From Planctomycetota bacterium (GTDB lineage: Bacteria; Planctomycetota; UBA8742; UBA2392): DNA of 64,000 nucleotides. The stretch covers positions 2,294,001 through 2,358,000 of the forward strand of contig JACKID010000001.1 of the NCBI GenBank assembly GCA_020638675.1, read 5' to 3'. A program made the position numbers and the translations under genes. Below, one piece after another: positions 1 to 7,848 of this stretch (positions within the stretch are counted from its first letter, which is position 1; each line of letters begins with the position of its first letter). A model generated the notes under the pieces. That model was not told where the DNA came from. It ran no database searches and saw only the letters and a program-made list of their open reading frames with translations.

Positions 1-1
1 G

Positions 2-946
2 TCCAACCACTTCGCAGACCGCCTGCGGGCGGCCATCCAGGCCAAGGGCGCACCGATCTGCGCCGGCATTGACCCGCGCCCGGAATGGGTTCCGCAATCC
101 TTCTACGACGGCGCTTTCGAGGAATTCGGGCGCACGCAGAAGGCCGTACGCTTCGCCGTTCGCAACTTCTGTATCGAGGTGCTGCGCCTCGTCGCGCCGC
201 ATGTGCCCGCCGTGAAGCCCCAGGCGGCCTTCTTCGAGTCGCTTGGCCCGGGCGGCTGGGCGGACTTTGCCGCCGTGTGCGCTGAGGCGCGGCGGCTGGG
301 GCTGATCGTCATTGCAGACGTCAAGCGCGGTGACATCGGCAGCACGGCCGAAGCCTATGCACAGGCGCTGTTCGGAAACCGCGAAATCAAGGGCGTCACG
401 ATCGAGTCCGCCCATGTGGACTGTGCAACGGTCAACCCGTATCTCGGCGCGGACAGCGTCGTCCCATTCGTTGCGGCCGCGCGAGAGAACGGCGCGGGGC
501 TGTACGTGCTCGCACGCACCAGCAACAAGGGCAGCGCCGAATTCCAGCAACTCGAGCTGAAGCAGGGCGGTGCGCTGGTGGATGAAGTCGCCCGCAAGAT
601 CGACGCCTGGGGCGCGGAGAGCCTCGGGGAGTGTGGCTACAGCGACGTCGGCGCGGTTGTCGGCGCCACACACGTGGACGCCGCAAAGCATCTCAGGCGC
701 CTGATGCCGCGCACTCCGTTCCTGGTACCCGGCTGGGGTGCCCAAGGCGGCCACGCTGCGGCCGTGCGTGCCTGCTTTGATGCCAAGGGCCAGGGCGCAA
801 TCGTGAACTCGAGCCGGGGCGTGATGCACGCCTACGCGGCAGGACCGCTGAAAGAGCACGGCGAAGCCCACTGGAAAGAAGCCGTCACGCAGGCCGTGAA
901 GATCTTCCACCAGGAGATTGCACAGCTCGCGGCTGAACCCGCCTAG
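2..946 (+). CDS. pyrF: Orotidine 5'-phosphate decarboxylase, 5' end outside window
   Basis: Catalyses the last step of UMP synthesis, decarboxylating OMP in the cytoplasm. The frame is open from base 2, so the start codon lies upstream; 314 residues are visible. Near the visible N-terminus is CAGIDPRPEW, the substrate-loop signature of the group 2 (PyrF subfamily 2) enzymes, and at about bases 311-340 lies the catalytic DxKxxD motif within IADVKRGDIGS. The C-terminal region has VPGWGAQGG and NSSRGVMHAY, the phosphate-binding end of the TIM barrel. Nearly full length for the group 2 family. The next gene starts 93 bases downstream on the same strand and is unrelated. Confidence 0.95.
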   Translation, partial: SNHFADRLRAAIQAKGAPICAGIDPRPEWVPQSFYDGAFEEFGRTQKAVRFAVRNFCIEVLRLVAPHVPAVKPQAAFFESLGPGGWADFAAVCAEARRLGLIVIADVKRGDIGSTAEAYAQALFGNREIKGVTIESAHVDCATVNPYLGADSVVPFVAAARENGAGLYVLARTSNKGSAEFQQLELKQGGALVDEVARKIDAWGAESLGECGYSDVGAVVGATHVDAAKHLRRLMPRTPFLVPGWGAQGGHAAAVRACFDAKGQGAIVNSSRGVMHAYAAGPLKEHGEAHWKEAVTQAVKIFHQEIAQLAAEPA

Positions 947-1039
947 GCGCTCACACGTTCATAGGGAAGGGCCCGGGGTTGTCTCAGGTGGATGATTTGG
1001 GCACACTTGGCCCACCCCATCCGGAACAGGAACACAGGC

Positions 1040-2128
1040 ATGCTGAGTTATCGACTTTCTGTCGCGATGATGGCTGTCGGGCTGCTGCTGGCCGGCACTC
1101 TCTATGCGGACCGCATTTCGTACATCCAGGGCTCGGGTGCTAAAGCCGAGATGAAGATGGACGAAGACATCACGATCACCGGCTGGAGCGCCTCCAAGGT
1201 CGACTACAAGACCGCCGACGGCAAGGCCGCGAGCGTGAAGTACAACGACATCCTGTCGCTCGACCGGCACTACGGCAGCATGAGCGCGCAGCTTTCCGAG
1301 GCAATGGACCTCATCGCAGCCGACCCGGGCGACGCGATCGCCGCGCTGGCCGAGATCGCGGCCAACGGCAACGCGCTTGACCGCGAGGAAGCGGCCTTTC
1401 TGCGCGCGAACATTCTCGACAGCGAAAGCTACGCCGACAAGGCACTCCTGGGCCAGGCCGTGAAGGCCTACCAGGACTACGTGAAGAGCTACAAGGCGGG
1501 CTACTTCGCACGCGAGGTATACCGGGGGCTCTCCAACGGCCAGTTGCGCTCGAATGATGTCAGCGGCGCGCGGGCGACTTTGAAGGGCATGGTTCGGGCC
1601 GACAGCGCGCTCGAGCGCGAAGGCAACCAGCTGCTGGGTGAGCTGGAGGCCGGCGAGGCCAAGTGGTCCGACGCGATCGCTGCGTTCAAGGCCGCGCAAT
1701 CGTCAGCCAGCAGTGAGAAGGACAAGAACCACGAATACCTCGCCAAGGCGTGGGAGGGCTGGTGCACGCTCAAGAACGGCAACGCCGCCGCGGCCAAGAC
1801 GCTGCTGGAGTCGGTGACGGACGACGACGGCTTCGACGACCCGAACAGCACGGTTGACGAGGCTGCTCTCGGTGTTGCGTACCCCGCCCTCGGTGATTGC
1901 TATTTCGAAGGCGACAACTTCCAGAAGGCCTACGACGCGTACGTCAAAGGTGCCTATTTCGCCTGGTGGTCGGCGGGAACGCGCGAAGGCTACTGCCTCG
2001 GGCAGGCCTACCTGTGCGCCAAGAAGAACGAGAGCACCGGCGACAAATGGAAGAAGCGCATGACCAAGCTGCGCACCGCACTGGCGCTCGGCTTCCCGCG
2101 CGTGCTGGCGGAAGTGGACAAGCAGTAG
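1040..2128 (+). CDS. Secreted TPR-like repeat protein
   Basis: A 362-residue exported protein of unknown role. I chose the ATG at 1040 because it puts a clean signal peptide at the N-terminus (MLSYRLSVAMMAVGLLLAGT, cleavage probably after LYA); an in-frame start at 992 would place 16 odd residues before it. The mature part opens with a short beta-rich stretch (residues 25-75) and continues with Ala/Glu-rich helical pairs such as AIAALAEIAANGNALDREEA, consistent with degenerate TPR units that often mediate protein-protein contacts in the periplasm. It ends just before a strong hairpin terminator. No catalytic motif seen. Confidence 0.75.
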   Translation: MLSYRLSVAMMAVGLLLAGTLYADRISYIQGSGAKAEMKMDEDITITGWSASKVDYKTADGKAASVKYNDILSLDRHYGSMSAQLSEAMDLIAADPGDAIAALAEIAANGNALDREEAAFLRANILDSESYADKALLGQAVKAYQDYVKSYKAGYFAREVYRGLSNGQLRSNDVSGARATLKGMVRADSALEREGNQLLGELEAGEAKWSDAIAAFKAAQSSASSEKDKNHEYLAKAWEGWCTLKNGNAAAAKTLLESVTDDDGFDDPNSTVDEAALGVAYPALGDCYFEGDNFQKAYDAYVKGAYFAWWSAGTREGYCLGQAYLCAKKNESTGDKWKKRMTKLRTALALGFPRVLAEVDKQ

Positions 2129-2146
2129 GGCTACGCCAAATGAAAA

Positions 2147-2172
2147 CGAGGGACGCCCGCTGGCGTCCCTCG
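2147..2172. terminator. Bidirectional rho-independent terminator
   Basis: Perfect 11-bp stem (CGAGGGACGCC / GGCGTCCCTCG) with a 4-base loop. AAAA precedes it and TTGCGTTTT follows, so it can act for the plus-strand TPR gene and for the convergent minus-strand gene that stops at 2189. Confidence 0.85.
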
Positions 2173-2188
2173 TTGCGTTTTGCATCCC

Positions 2189-3163
2189 CTACTTCATCTC
2201 GACCTTGGTGGCCTCCAGCACGGTTTCACCGGACTTGGTCTTCTTCACCAGCTTGATGAGCGCGCCTTCGGAAATCCACTCGCTGGTTTCCGTTCCAGCC
2301 TTTTCGTCCTTGGACTCGAAAACGTCGCAGACGAACTCGCCGGCCGCGACCGTCAGCTTGACGCCGGTCTTTGTTGGCTTGCCGTATTCCTTGTCCCAGG
2401 TTTCCTTGTCGGTCGTCTTGTCCACCGCCTTGGCGCCTTCGCTCGGGACGCCCGCTTCGTCACAGGCCACGGCCGACCAGGTCGCTGACTTGGCCTCAAC
2501 GGCGCCGACCTTGCGCAACTGGTAGCTCTGGTCCCGCCCCGGGACGGTGATCTTGAGAATGACGTAGTTGTCGGTCGCGGCATAGAAACGCGGCATCTCG
2601 GACTTCACGGTCTCGACCGGATCCGGGTCCTTGGATTCCGCACTGCCCTTCTTGTCACTGTGGAAGCTCACTAGCCAGACAACATCCTTGCCGTTCGTAA
2701 CCTGCTTGACGACGCCGCCGCACGGGACGTCTTTGCAGTAGTACGCTTCCGTGGTCGCCTGGCCGATGGTCCACTTGGCTTTGTCGCACTTGAGTTCGAT
2801 TTCGCCCAGGGTGAGCGTCTCCTCAGTCCACTCGACCTCTTTTTCCTTACCGTACGGCATGCGGATCTGGATCTTGATGGAGGCCCAGTCGCGCGTCTTT
2901 TCCTGCTGCGCGGTCTGCTTGCCGTTGGCGAACATCGTGTGCGTGTACGTGATCTTGCCAGCGTTCACCCGGGTTACTTCGTCCTTGAAGGTGATCCCGT
3001 TGCCGAGTGAGTACTCGGCCCAGTCCCCCTTCTCGGCATCTTTCCAGGTGTTCCAGCCGTCCGCCCAGTCGCCTTCCTTGGCGTCGGCGTGAATCGCGGA
3101 CTGCTGCCATGCAAGCAGTGCCAGCACGGCGCAAAGCATTCCTGCGCGAAAAAGTTGGTGCAT
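2189..3163 (-). CDS. Secreted two-module protein, member 1 of paralogous array
   Basis: 324 residues with a signal peptide at 1-27 (MHQLFRAGMLCAVLALLAW...). The ATG sits directly behind a run of GAGGAGGAGGA, an unusually long Shine-Dalgarno tract. The mature protein holds two diverged copies of the module shared by the next four genes: a beta-strand opening (WAEYSLGNGITFKDEV at about 48; YVILKITVPGRDQSYQLRKV at about 200) and a closing strand with a conserved Cys (LGEIELKCDKAKW; AAGEFVCDVFES). The final WMSKKYPGL signature of later members is weak here (SEWISEGALIKLVKK), so this is one of the most diverged members. Function unknown; I see no enzyme motif. Confidence 0.8.
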   Translation of the reverse strand: MHQLFRAGMLCAVLALLAWQQSAIHADAKEGDWADGWNTWKDAEKGDWAEYSLGNGITFKDEVTRVNAGKITYTHTMFANGKQTAQQEKTRDWASIKIQIRMPYGKEKEVEWTEETLTLGEIELKCDKAKWTIGQATTEAYYCKDVPCGGVVKQVTNGKDVVWLVSFHSDKKGSAESKDPDPVETVKSEMPRFYAATDNYVILKITVPGRDQSYQLRKVGAVEAKSATWSAVACDEAGVPSEGAKAVDKTTDKETWDKEYGKPTKTGVKLTVAAGEFVCDVFESKDEKAGTETSEWISEGALIKLVKKTKSGETVLEATKVEMK

Positions 3164-3229
3164 TCCTCCTCCTCCTCAAAAGGGGGTGCTGCGGCCCGGC
3201 ACCAGTGTATACGGACGAGCTGCGCCCGC

Positions 3230-4570
3230 CTACTCCATCTTCAGCTCGGTCAGCTCGATTGTGTGCGGGTCCGCGCCTGCGACTGTGGTCTTCGCGAGGA
3301 TGACAATCCCGTTCCAGCTCCAGCTTTCGGTGTGTCCGTAGGCTTCGCTAACGGAATACAGCGCGGGATATGTGCCCGCTGGCGTCTCGACCATCTGCTC
3401 GATTTCGCCCGCGTAGGCTGCCGGCTCTTCTTCGGCCTCGCCCGGAAAGGTGTGCTTCAACGTGTCCTTGCCCGTCTCGTTTCCCGCGGCATCGGTGACG
3501 GTCATCGTGTACGTCGCCTCGGTCTCGGTCACCTCGGTGACTTCGACGCGAACGGTCCTTTCCGGCTTCTTTTCGCCGTTTGCGGTCGTGTAGCTGCTGG
3601 TGACGTAGTAGTTGCCCAGCGTGCGGTAGAACTGGTGCTCGTCGTGGCCGAGGTCAAACACCTCCAGGTCCATGCTGTAGTTCTTCATCTTTGTCGCTAC
3701 GGTCAGCCCGGGCCAGTAGACGCTGGTCCAGCTTTCGAAACCCGCGTCATTCATGTGGTAGCACTGGAAGTCGCCGGCCGGGCAGTTCTTGGTGACCATC
3801 TCCATGTTGGATGAGGTTCCACCACCCATGGCCATGGCGGGCGCACTGAAGCTCATTTCCGTGTCCTGGCTGAACATGGACTTGCCGGTGTTGTCGAGGA
3901 CGGAGAGCGTGAATGTCGCGCCGTCCGCGCGTACTTCCTTGACCTTGTACTCCATCGACGTCGAGGTTTTCCCACCGCCGGCGCCTGAGGTGGTGCGGAT
4001 GGTCCAGCGCCTGCCTTCCTTGCGATAGAGCTGGTACGGGTCCACATCCGCGGCGTCGAACCAGGTGAGCTTGGAAATCTGAGTCGAGCTCGAAGCAATC
4101 TTCAACTGCTTCACGACCAGCGGGTGATAGTCAACGCTCACCCACGTGGTGGTCTGCAACGTCTCCGTCTTCGTCACGTGCTTGCGGCACTTGAACTTGC
4201 GGAAGCCCATATCGAGGGTCTCTTCGGTCAGGCCGGCCGCGGCGTAGCCCAGCTGCTCCGGTGATGGTGACTTCAGGTCGACTGTGTAGCTCGACGACGT
4301 GTAGCTGTTGCCGCCATCGGACACCGTCTCGTCAGTGATTTTCGCCTTGCCGTCCTTGTAGCTGGTCACCTGCACCGTCCGCTTGCTGACTTCGGGGGAC
4401 TCGCCGCGTGTCCAGTCCACCACGCGGTAAGACCAGTTGCGGCCCTTCTTCGCGTACACGTCCATCAGCTTGATCGTCGGGTCGAGTTTGACTTCCGGTT
4501 CGGCGTCCTGTGCAAGCACGGCCGGGAACGCGAGCAGCAGCAGGAAGGCGGACAGGATCAGGCGTTTCAT
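3230..4570 (-). CDS. Secreted three-module protein, member 2 of paralogous array
   Basis: 446 residues from the ATG at 4570, which follows AGGGGAG at good spacing and gives a signal peptide (MKRLILSAFLLLLAFPAVLA|Q). An upstream in-frame start at 4639 is less likely. Three tandem copies of the array module are visible, opening with MDVYAKKGRNWSYRVVDW, DPYQLYRKEGRRWTIRT and HQFYRTLGNYYVTSSYT, and closing with FRKFKCRKHVTKTET, AGDFQCYHMNDAGFESWTSV and AGTYPALYSVSEAYGHTESW. The third copy has lost the module Cys. The array probably grew both by gene duplication and by internal module duplication. A weak hairpin (3185-3203) followed by CCCCTTTT on the minus strand may end the transcript. Function unknown. 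Confidence 0.8.
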   Translation of the reverse strand: MKRLILSAFLLLLAFPAVLAQDAEPEVKLDPTIKLMDVYAKKGRNWSYRVVDWTRGESPEVSKRTVQVTSYKDGKAKITDETVSDGGNSYTSSSYTVDLKSPSPEQLGYAAAGLTEETLDMGFRKFKCRKHVTKTETLQTTTWVSVDYHPLVVKQLKIASSSTQISKLTWFDAADVDPYQLYRKEGRRWTIRTTSGAGGGKTSTSMEYKVKEVRADGATFTLSVLDNTGKSMFSQDTEMSFSAPAMAMGGGTSSNMEMVTKNCPAGDFQCYHMNDAGFESWTSVYWPGLTVATKMKNYSMDLEVFDLGHDEHQFYRTLGNYYVTSSYTTANGEKKPERTVRVEVTEVTETEATYTMTVTDAAGNETGKDTLKHTFPGEAEEEPAAYAGEIEQMVETPAGTYPALYSVSEAYGHTESWSWNGIVILAKTTVAGADPHTIELTELKME

Positions 4571-4645
4571 GGCATCTCCCCTGGCGACGGCTTGACCAGT
4601 GTAGTCGCCCTGTCCGCAAGTCGCCAAATCATTGCGCAAATGAAA

Positions 4646-4667
4646 GCGGGCGCCCGAAGGCGCCCGC
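4646..4667 (-). terminator. Terminator, repeat copy A
   Basis: Hairpin GCGGGCGCC-cgaa-GGCGCCCGC, followed on the minus strand by TTTCATTT. It lies downstream of the minus gene ending at 4683. The same stem and loop recur at 5725-5746 and 6796-6817. Confidence 0.8.
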
Positions 4668-4682
4668 CTGAGTGTCGTTGCC

Positions 4683-5636
4683 CTAGTCTACGTATTCAAT
4701 CAGTTCAGTCGTCATCGACCCGCTTTCCATCTTGACCAGCAGGCCGGGGTATTTTTTCGACATCCAGGATTTCGTGCCGCTCACTTCCGTCACAGTGCAC
4801 TCAAACTCGCCTGCCTCAACCTTGATCGTTTCCTCGGTCGTCTTGACCTCAGGTCTGTCGCCCCAATCGTCTTCCGCTTCGCGGAACTCAATCTCTGTCT
4901 CGTTTGCCGGCAAGCCTGCCATCGGCTTCCTGTCCTTGTCCAGAACCGTGTATGACACCGTGGCACTGTTGGCACCGACTTTGATGACTTCCGCCTTGAA
5001 GTACGAGATTATGTCGTCCATGCCCTCAAGCTTCGTAGTGGTCTTCGCAGTCCATTTGCGTCCCTTCTTTTTGTAGAGCACATACGGGTCAGGCTTGTCC
5101 TTGTCTACGGCATAGCCCTCGCCGAAGTTCACGTCCGGGCTCGCTTCCTTCAGCTTCGCCAACGTGTCGAACCAGCGGACGTCACCTTCTCCGCGCGCCC
5201 ACGGGAACACAAGAATCCCGAAGCGCTTGTTGATCTTGTCTTCGGCGACGATGGCCGCCTGTTCTACGCGCTGCAAGCGCTTGGCCGCATAGACGGCGTC
5301 GTGGACTTTGTAGTTGTCGGTTTCCATCACGTCGCTTGCGACGTCGCAGCCCTTCTTGTCCCAGGATGCATGCAGCGTCTCGGGTGGACTGCCGTTCCGT
5401 GCGTAGCTGATACGCGCGCTGTCGCGCATCCCGAAAAGGACCTTCTCCGTCTTTTCGGCCGCGAGTTCTTTCTCGGCCTTTGCGAGCCTGTCTTCGAGTA
5501 CCTTGACTCGTTCCTCCAGCTCCTTGAGCCGCTCTTCGACAGTCTTGGAGGTCGTTTTCTGAGCAACGGTCACTACCGGGGCGATCGCCAGCAACACGCC
5601 AACCAACGCCGCAATCACTGCCGTCCTGATCATCAT
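4683..5636 (-). CDS. Secreted coiled-coil / pilin-like / module protein, array member 3
   Basis: 317 residues from the first ATG of an ATGATG pair at 5636, behind AGGAGAG. Order: signal peptide 1-26; a heptad-rich coiled coil at about 31-65 (EERLKELEERVKVLEDRLAK); a region at about 67-170 starting FGMRDSARISYARNG and ending LVFPWARGEGDVRWF that resembles the globular part of the pilin at 30420-30794; then one array module (DPYVLYKKKGRKWTAKT ... AGEFECTVTEVSGTKSWMSK ... ). The module is very close to that of member 5, suggesting recent duplication or gene conversion. No N-terminal prepilin motif is present, so it should be soluble or surface-associated after cleavage. Function unknown. Confidence 0.8.
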   Translation of the reverse strand: MMIRTAVIAALVGVLLAIAPVVTVAQKTTSKTVEERLKELEERVKVLEDRLAKAEKELAAEKTEKVLFGMRDSARISYARNGSPPETLHASWDKKGCDVASDVMETDNYKVHDAVYAAKRLQRVEQAAIVAEDKINKRFGILVFPWARGEGDVRWFDTLAKLKEASPDVNFGEGYAVDKDKPDPYVLYKKKGRKWTAKTTTKLEGMDDIISYFKAEVIKVGANSATVSYTVLDKDRKPMAGLPANETEIEFREAEDDWGDRPEVKTTEETIKVEAGEFECTVTEVSGTKSWMSKKYPGLLVKMESGSMTTELIEYVD

Positions 5637-5722
5637 CGTCTCTCCTGTGTGTTCGGAATGCTCCAAACAGCTTCGTGGGCATTAGAGTTGTGAGCTTGCT
5701 GAACAGCAAGTCTCAAAAAAGA

Positions 5723-5748
5723 AAGCGGGCGCCCGAAGGCGCCCGCTT
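5723..5748 (-). terminator. Terminator, repeat copy B
   Basis: AAGCGGGCGCC-cgaa-GGCGCCCGCTT stem, followed on the minus strand by CTTTCTTTTTTGAG. It sits just downstream of the gene ending at 5763 and has the same core as copies A and C. Confidence 0.88.
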
Positions 5749-5762
5749 GTCTTCACACTGCT

Positions 5763-6686
5763 CTAGTCTTCGTCGCCTTCGTTGAACTCAACCAGTTCCA
5801 TTGCCTCGCTCTTGACGATGATGCCCGGGTACTTCTTCATCATCCAGGTCTTGCCGTCGTCGTAGCTGATCGCCTCAAACGTGCCCGCCTTGCACTCAAT
5901 CTCCTTTTCGATCGACTTCGGCGCGGGCGGCATTTCGCCCGACCCACGCTCGGCCGTCTCGAACTTGAGCGCCGTCGTGTTGGCCGGGCCCATCGCCTGG
6001 CCGTTCATGTACATCTGCGTTTCCATGTCGCAGCCGTCATCGGTTACGTTCTTGATCGTGGTCTTCATCTTGAAGCCGCCGGTGATTTCGTACGTCCAGT
6101 TGCGGCCTTCCTTGCGGTAGGCTGCCCATGGATCGATCTCGCCGTCGCCCTCTTTGGCGTCTTTGCCCTCGCCTTCAGCTTCCTTGCCTTCCCCCGCGTC
6201 CGTGGTCTTGTCTTCGATCTTCACCTCCTTGTGCGCTTTCTTGAGCTCGTCAAGCGAGGCGTACCAGTCGACCTTTGAGTCACCGCTCGCCCACTCAAAC
6301 GTCATGATCGCGAAGCCATCTTTGCCGGCCACGTCTTCCACTATCAGCGCTGCGCTTCCCCGCTTGTCAGTTACGGCGTAGACTTGGTCGTGCATCTTGG
6401 CGTAGTCACCCTTCAAGTCTTCCGCAGTCGCACCACACCCTTGTTTGCCCGCCTCGCCGGTCAGCGTTTTCGGTGCTTCACCGGATTTTGCATAGGCAAC
6501 GCGAGCCAAGTCCCTCATCGATCCGATGATCTCCTCGCACTCCTTGCGGCGATCCTCCTGGCTGGTCTGCTTGGGCTTCACTTCTGCGGGCTCCGCCTCG
6601 TCCTTGGCTTCCTGTGCAAGTGGAGCCTGGGCAACAAACACGCACGCAACGAGTGCGGCCAAGAGCATCGTGAATGTGTTTTTCAT
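5763..6686 (-). CDS. Secreted pilin-like / module protein, array member 4
   Basis: 307 residues; signal peptide 1-25 (MKNTFTMLLAALVACVFVAQ...), ATG behind GGAAGGAAA. A short acidic stretch is followed at about 50-150 by a pilin-like region (IIGSMRDLARVAYAKSGEAP ... MTFEWASGDSKVDWY) that matches the pilin at 30420-30794 in opening and closing motifs. A Lys/Glu/Gly-rich linker (about 155-185) leads to one array module beginning DPWAAYRKEGRNWTYEITGG and ending KTWMMKKYPGIIVKSEAM. The domain order is that of member 3 without the coiled coil. Exported; role unknown, perhaps binding or scaffolding in the envelope. Confidence 0.8.
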   Translation of the reverse strand: MKNTFTMLLAALVACVFVAQAPLAQEAKDEAEPAEVKPKQTSQEDRRKECEEIIGSMRDLARVAYAKSGEAPKTLTGEAGKQGCGATAEDLKGDYAKMHDQVYAVTDKRGSAALIVEDVAGKDGFAIMTFEWASGDSKVDWYASLDELKKAHKEVKIEDKTTDAGEGKEAEGEGKDAKEGDGEIDPWAAYRKEGRNWTYEITGGFKMKTTIKNVTDDGCDMETQMYMNGQAMGPANTTALKFETAERGSGEMPPAPKSIEKEIECKAGTFEAISYDDGKTWMMKKYPGIIVKSEAMELVEFNEGDED

Positions 6687-6795
6687 AGTCAGTTTCCTTC
6701 CCTAGCGCGGCAGACGCCGCTCGTCAGTAAGGGCCAAATTAGACACCTGAGGGCATAGTGTGTCCATCTTCACAATTGATCCACCAAACAAAAAA

Positions 6796-6817
6796 GCGGG
6801 CGCCCGAAGGCGCCCGC
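6796..6817 (-). terminator. Terminator, repeat copy C
   Basis: GCGGGCGCC-cgaa-GGCGCCCGC hairpin followed on the minus strand by TTTTTTGTTTGG, a strong U-tract. It ends the gene that stops at 6842. Confidence 0.9.
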
Positions 6818-6841
6818 TCGGTACTGCTACCGGGAATTCAA

Positions 6842-7384
6842 CTATTCCTTGAACTCAACCAGCTCGGACTTACCGGCGGCCGACTCCATCTTGACCATCA
6901 GGCCCGGGTACTTCTTGGACATCCAGGTCTTGGTGCCGGAAACTTCGGTCATGGTGCACTCGAACTCACCCGCACCAACCTTCACGGTCTCGTCCTTGGT
7001 CTCAACCTTGGGTGCGGCATCCGCCGGAGCCGTGGTATCAGCCTTCGTGAACGGGATCTTCGTCGGCTCGGGCTCAGGCATGCCGGCCATGGGCTTCATG
7101 TCGGCGTCGAGAGTCCACATCTTGACCATCGCGTGATCGTCGGCCACTTCAACAACTTCGGTCTTGCTGTGGCTGATGTTTCCACTGAAGTCGTTCTTGA
7201 CGACCCAGATGCGGCCCTTGGACTTGTAAAGAGCGTACGGGTCTGATGCGGTCTCGCCACCGCAACCACCGCCACAAGCGGCCGTGTTGCCGCCGTTGCC
7301 GCCTGCAGCGTTGTTGCCGCCGCCACAAGCAACTGCCACGACTGCCACCAGGCAAAGAAGGCTGAAAAGGATGCTCTTACGCAT
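6842..7384 (-). CDS. Single-module lipoprotein, array member 5
   Basis: 180 residues. The N-terminus (MRKSILFSLLCLVAVVAVAC) is a lipoprotein signal with the lipidated Cys at position 20. A Gly/Asn/Cys-rich linker (about 21-44) follows, then a single copy of the array module: DPYALYKSKGRIWVVKND at about 47 and AGEFECTMTEVSGTKTWMSK near 150. It is the simplest member, showing that one module can stand alone as a lipid-anchored domain. The ATG has AGGGAGA upstream. It is the promoter-distal-to-proximal first gene of the array as transcribed, and the following gene has its own start region after terminator C. Function unknown. Confidence 0.82.
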   Translation of the reverse strand: MRKSILFSLLCLVAVVAVACGGGNNAAGGNGGNTAACGGGCGGETASDPYALYKSKGRIWVVKNDFSGNISHSKTEVVEVADDHAMVKMWTLDADMKPMAGMPEPEPTKIPFTKADTTAPADAAPKVETKDETVKVGAGEFECTMTEVSGTKTWMSKKYPGLMVKMESAAGKSELVEFKE

Positions 7385-7581
7385 GAAATTCTCCCTGATA
7401 ATTTAGGTTAGCTGCCAATCCTGCTCAGATACGTGGCTTGCGAACAAGCACAAGATATGCCATATCTAATCAGAGTGTCATGGAGCCCTTGAATTAGGGC
7501 TCAGGGGGCGATTCCGCCTTCTGGAATGCCGGGTAGTCCATGTCACGTTATGTGTGCAAGTGTAAGAAAAGTTGACACGCC

Positions 7582-7821
7582 ATGCCCATCTACGAATACC
7601 GCCACACAGGCAAGATCGGCGACACCTGCGAGGAGTCGTTCGAGATCTTTCAGAAGATGTCCGACGAATCGCTCACCAAGTGCCCGGTGTGCGGAAAGCC
7701 CGTCGAGAAGATACTGTCGAGATTCTCCGGCGGTGCCGATAAGATGGCACCCAGCCGCCTGAAAGAGCTTGGCTTCACGAAGCTCGTAAGACGCGACAAG
7801 GGCGTCTACGAAAAAGAGTAA
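7582..7821 (+). CDS. FmdB-like zinc-ribbon protein
   Basis: 79 residues beginning MPIYEYRHTG, the hallmark start of the FmdB/CxxC_CxxC_SSSS putative regulatory family, with KCPVCGKPVEKILSRFSGG in the middle. The first half of the ribbon has only one Cys (TCEESFE) where the family usually has a CxxC pair, so metal binding may be altered or use His8. The family is implicated in regulation of formamidase/amidase genes in a methylotroph, but most members are uncharacterised. No clear Shine-Dalgarno sequence precedes the ATG. The lipoprotein gene starts 27 bases downstream. Confidence 0.8.
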   Translation: MPIYEYRHTGKIGDTCEESFEIFQKMSDESLTKCPVCGKPVEKILSRFSGGADKMAPSRLKELGFTKLVRRDKGVYEKE

Positions 7822-7848
7822 CCCCGCACGTCCCCCACTGAGCCTTAG

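Noticed and set aside
7430..7500. Possible sigma-54 promoter (TGGCAT ... TGTGC) upstream of the single-module lipoprotein
   Set aside because: Spacing and the -12 element deviate from consensus (TGGCAYRNNNNTTGCW), and the region has no other support.
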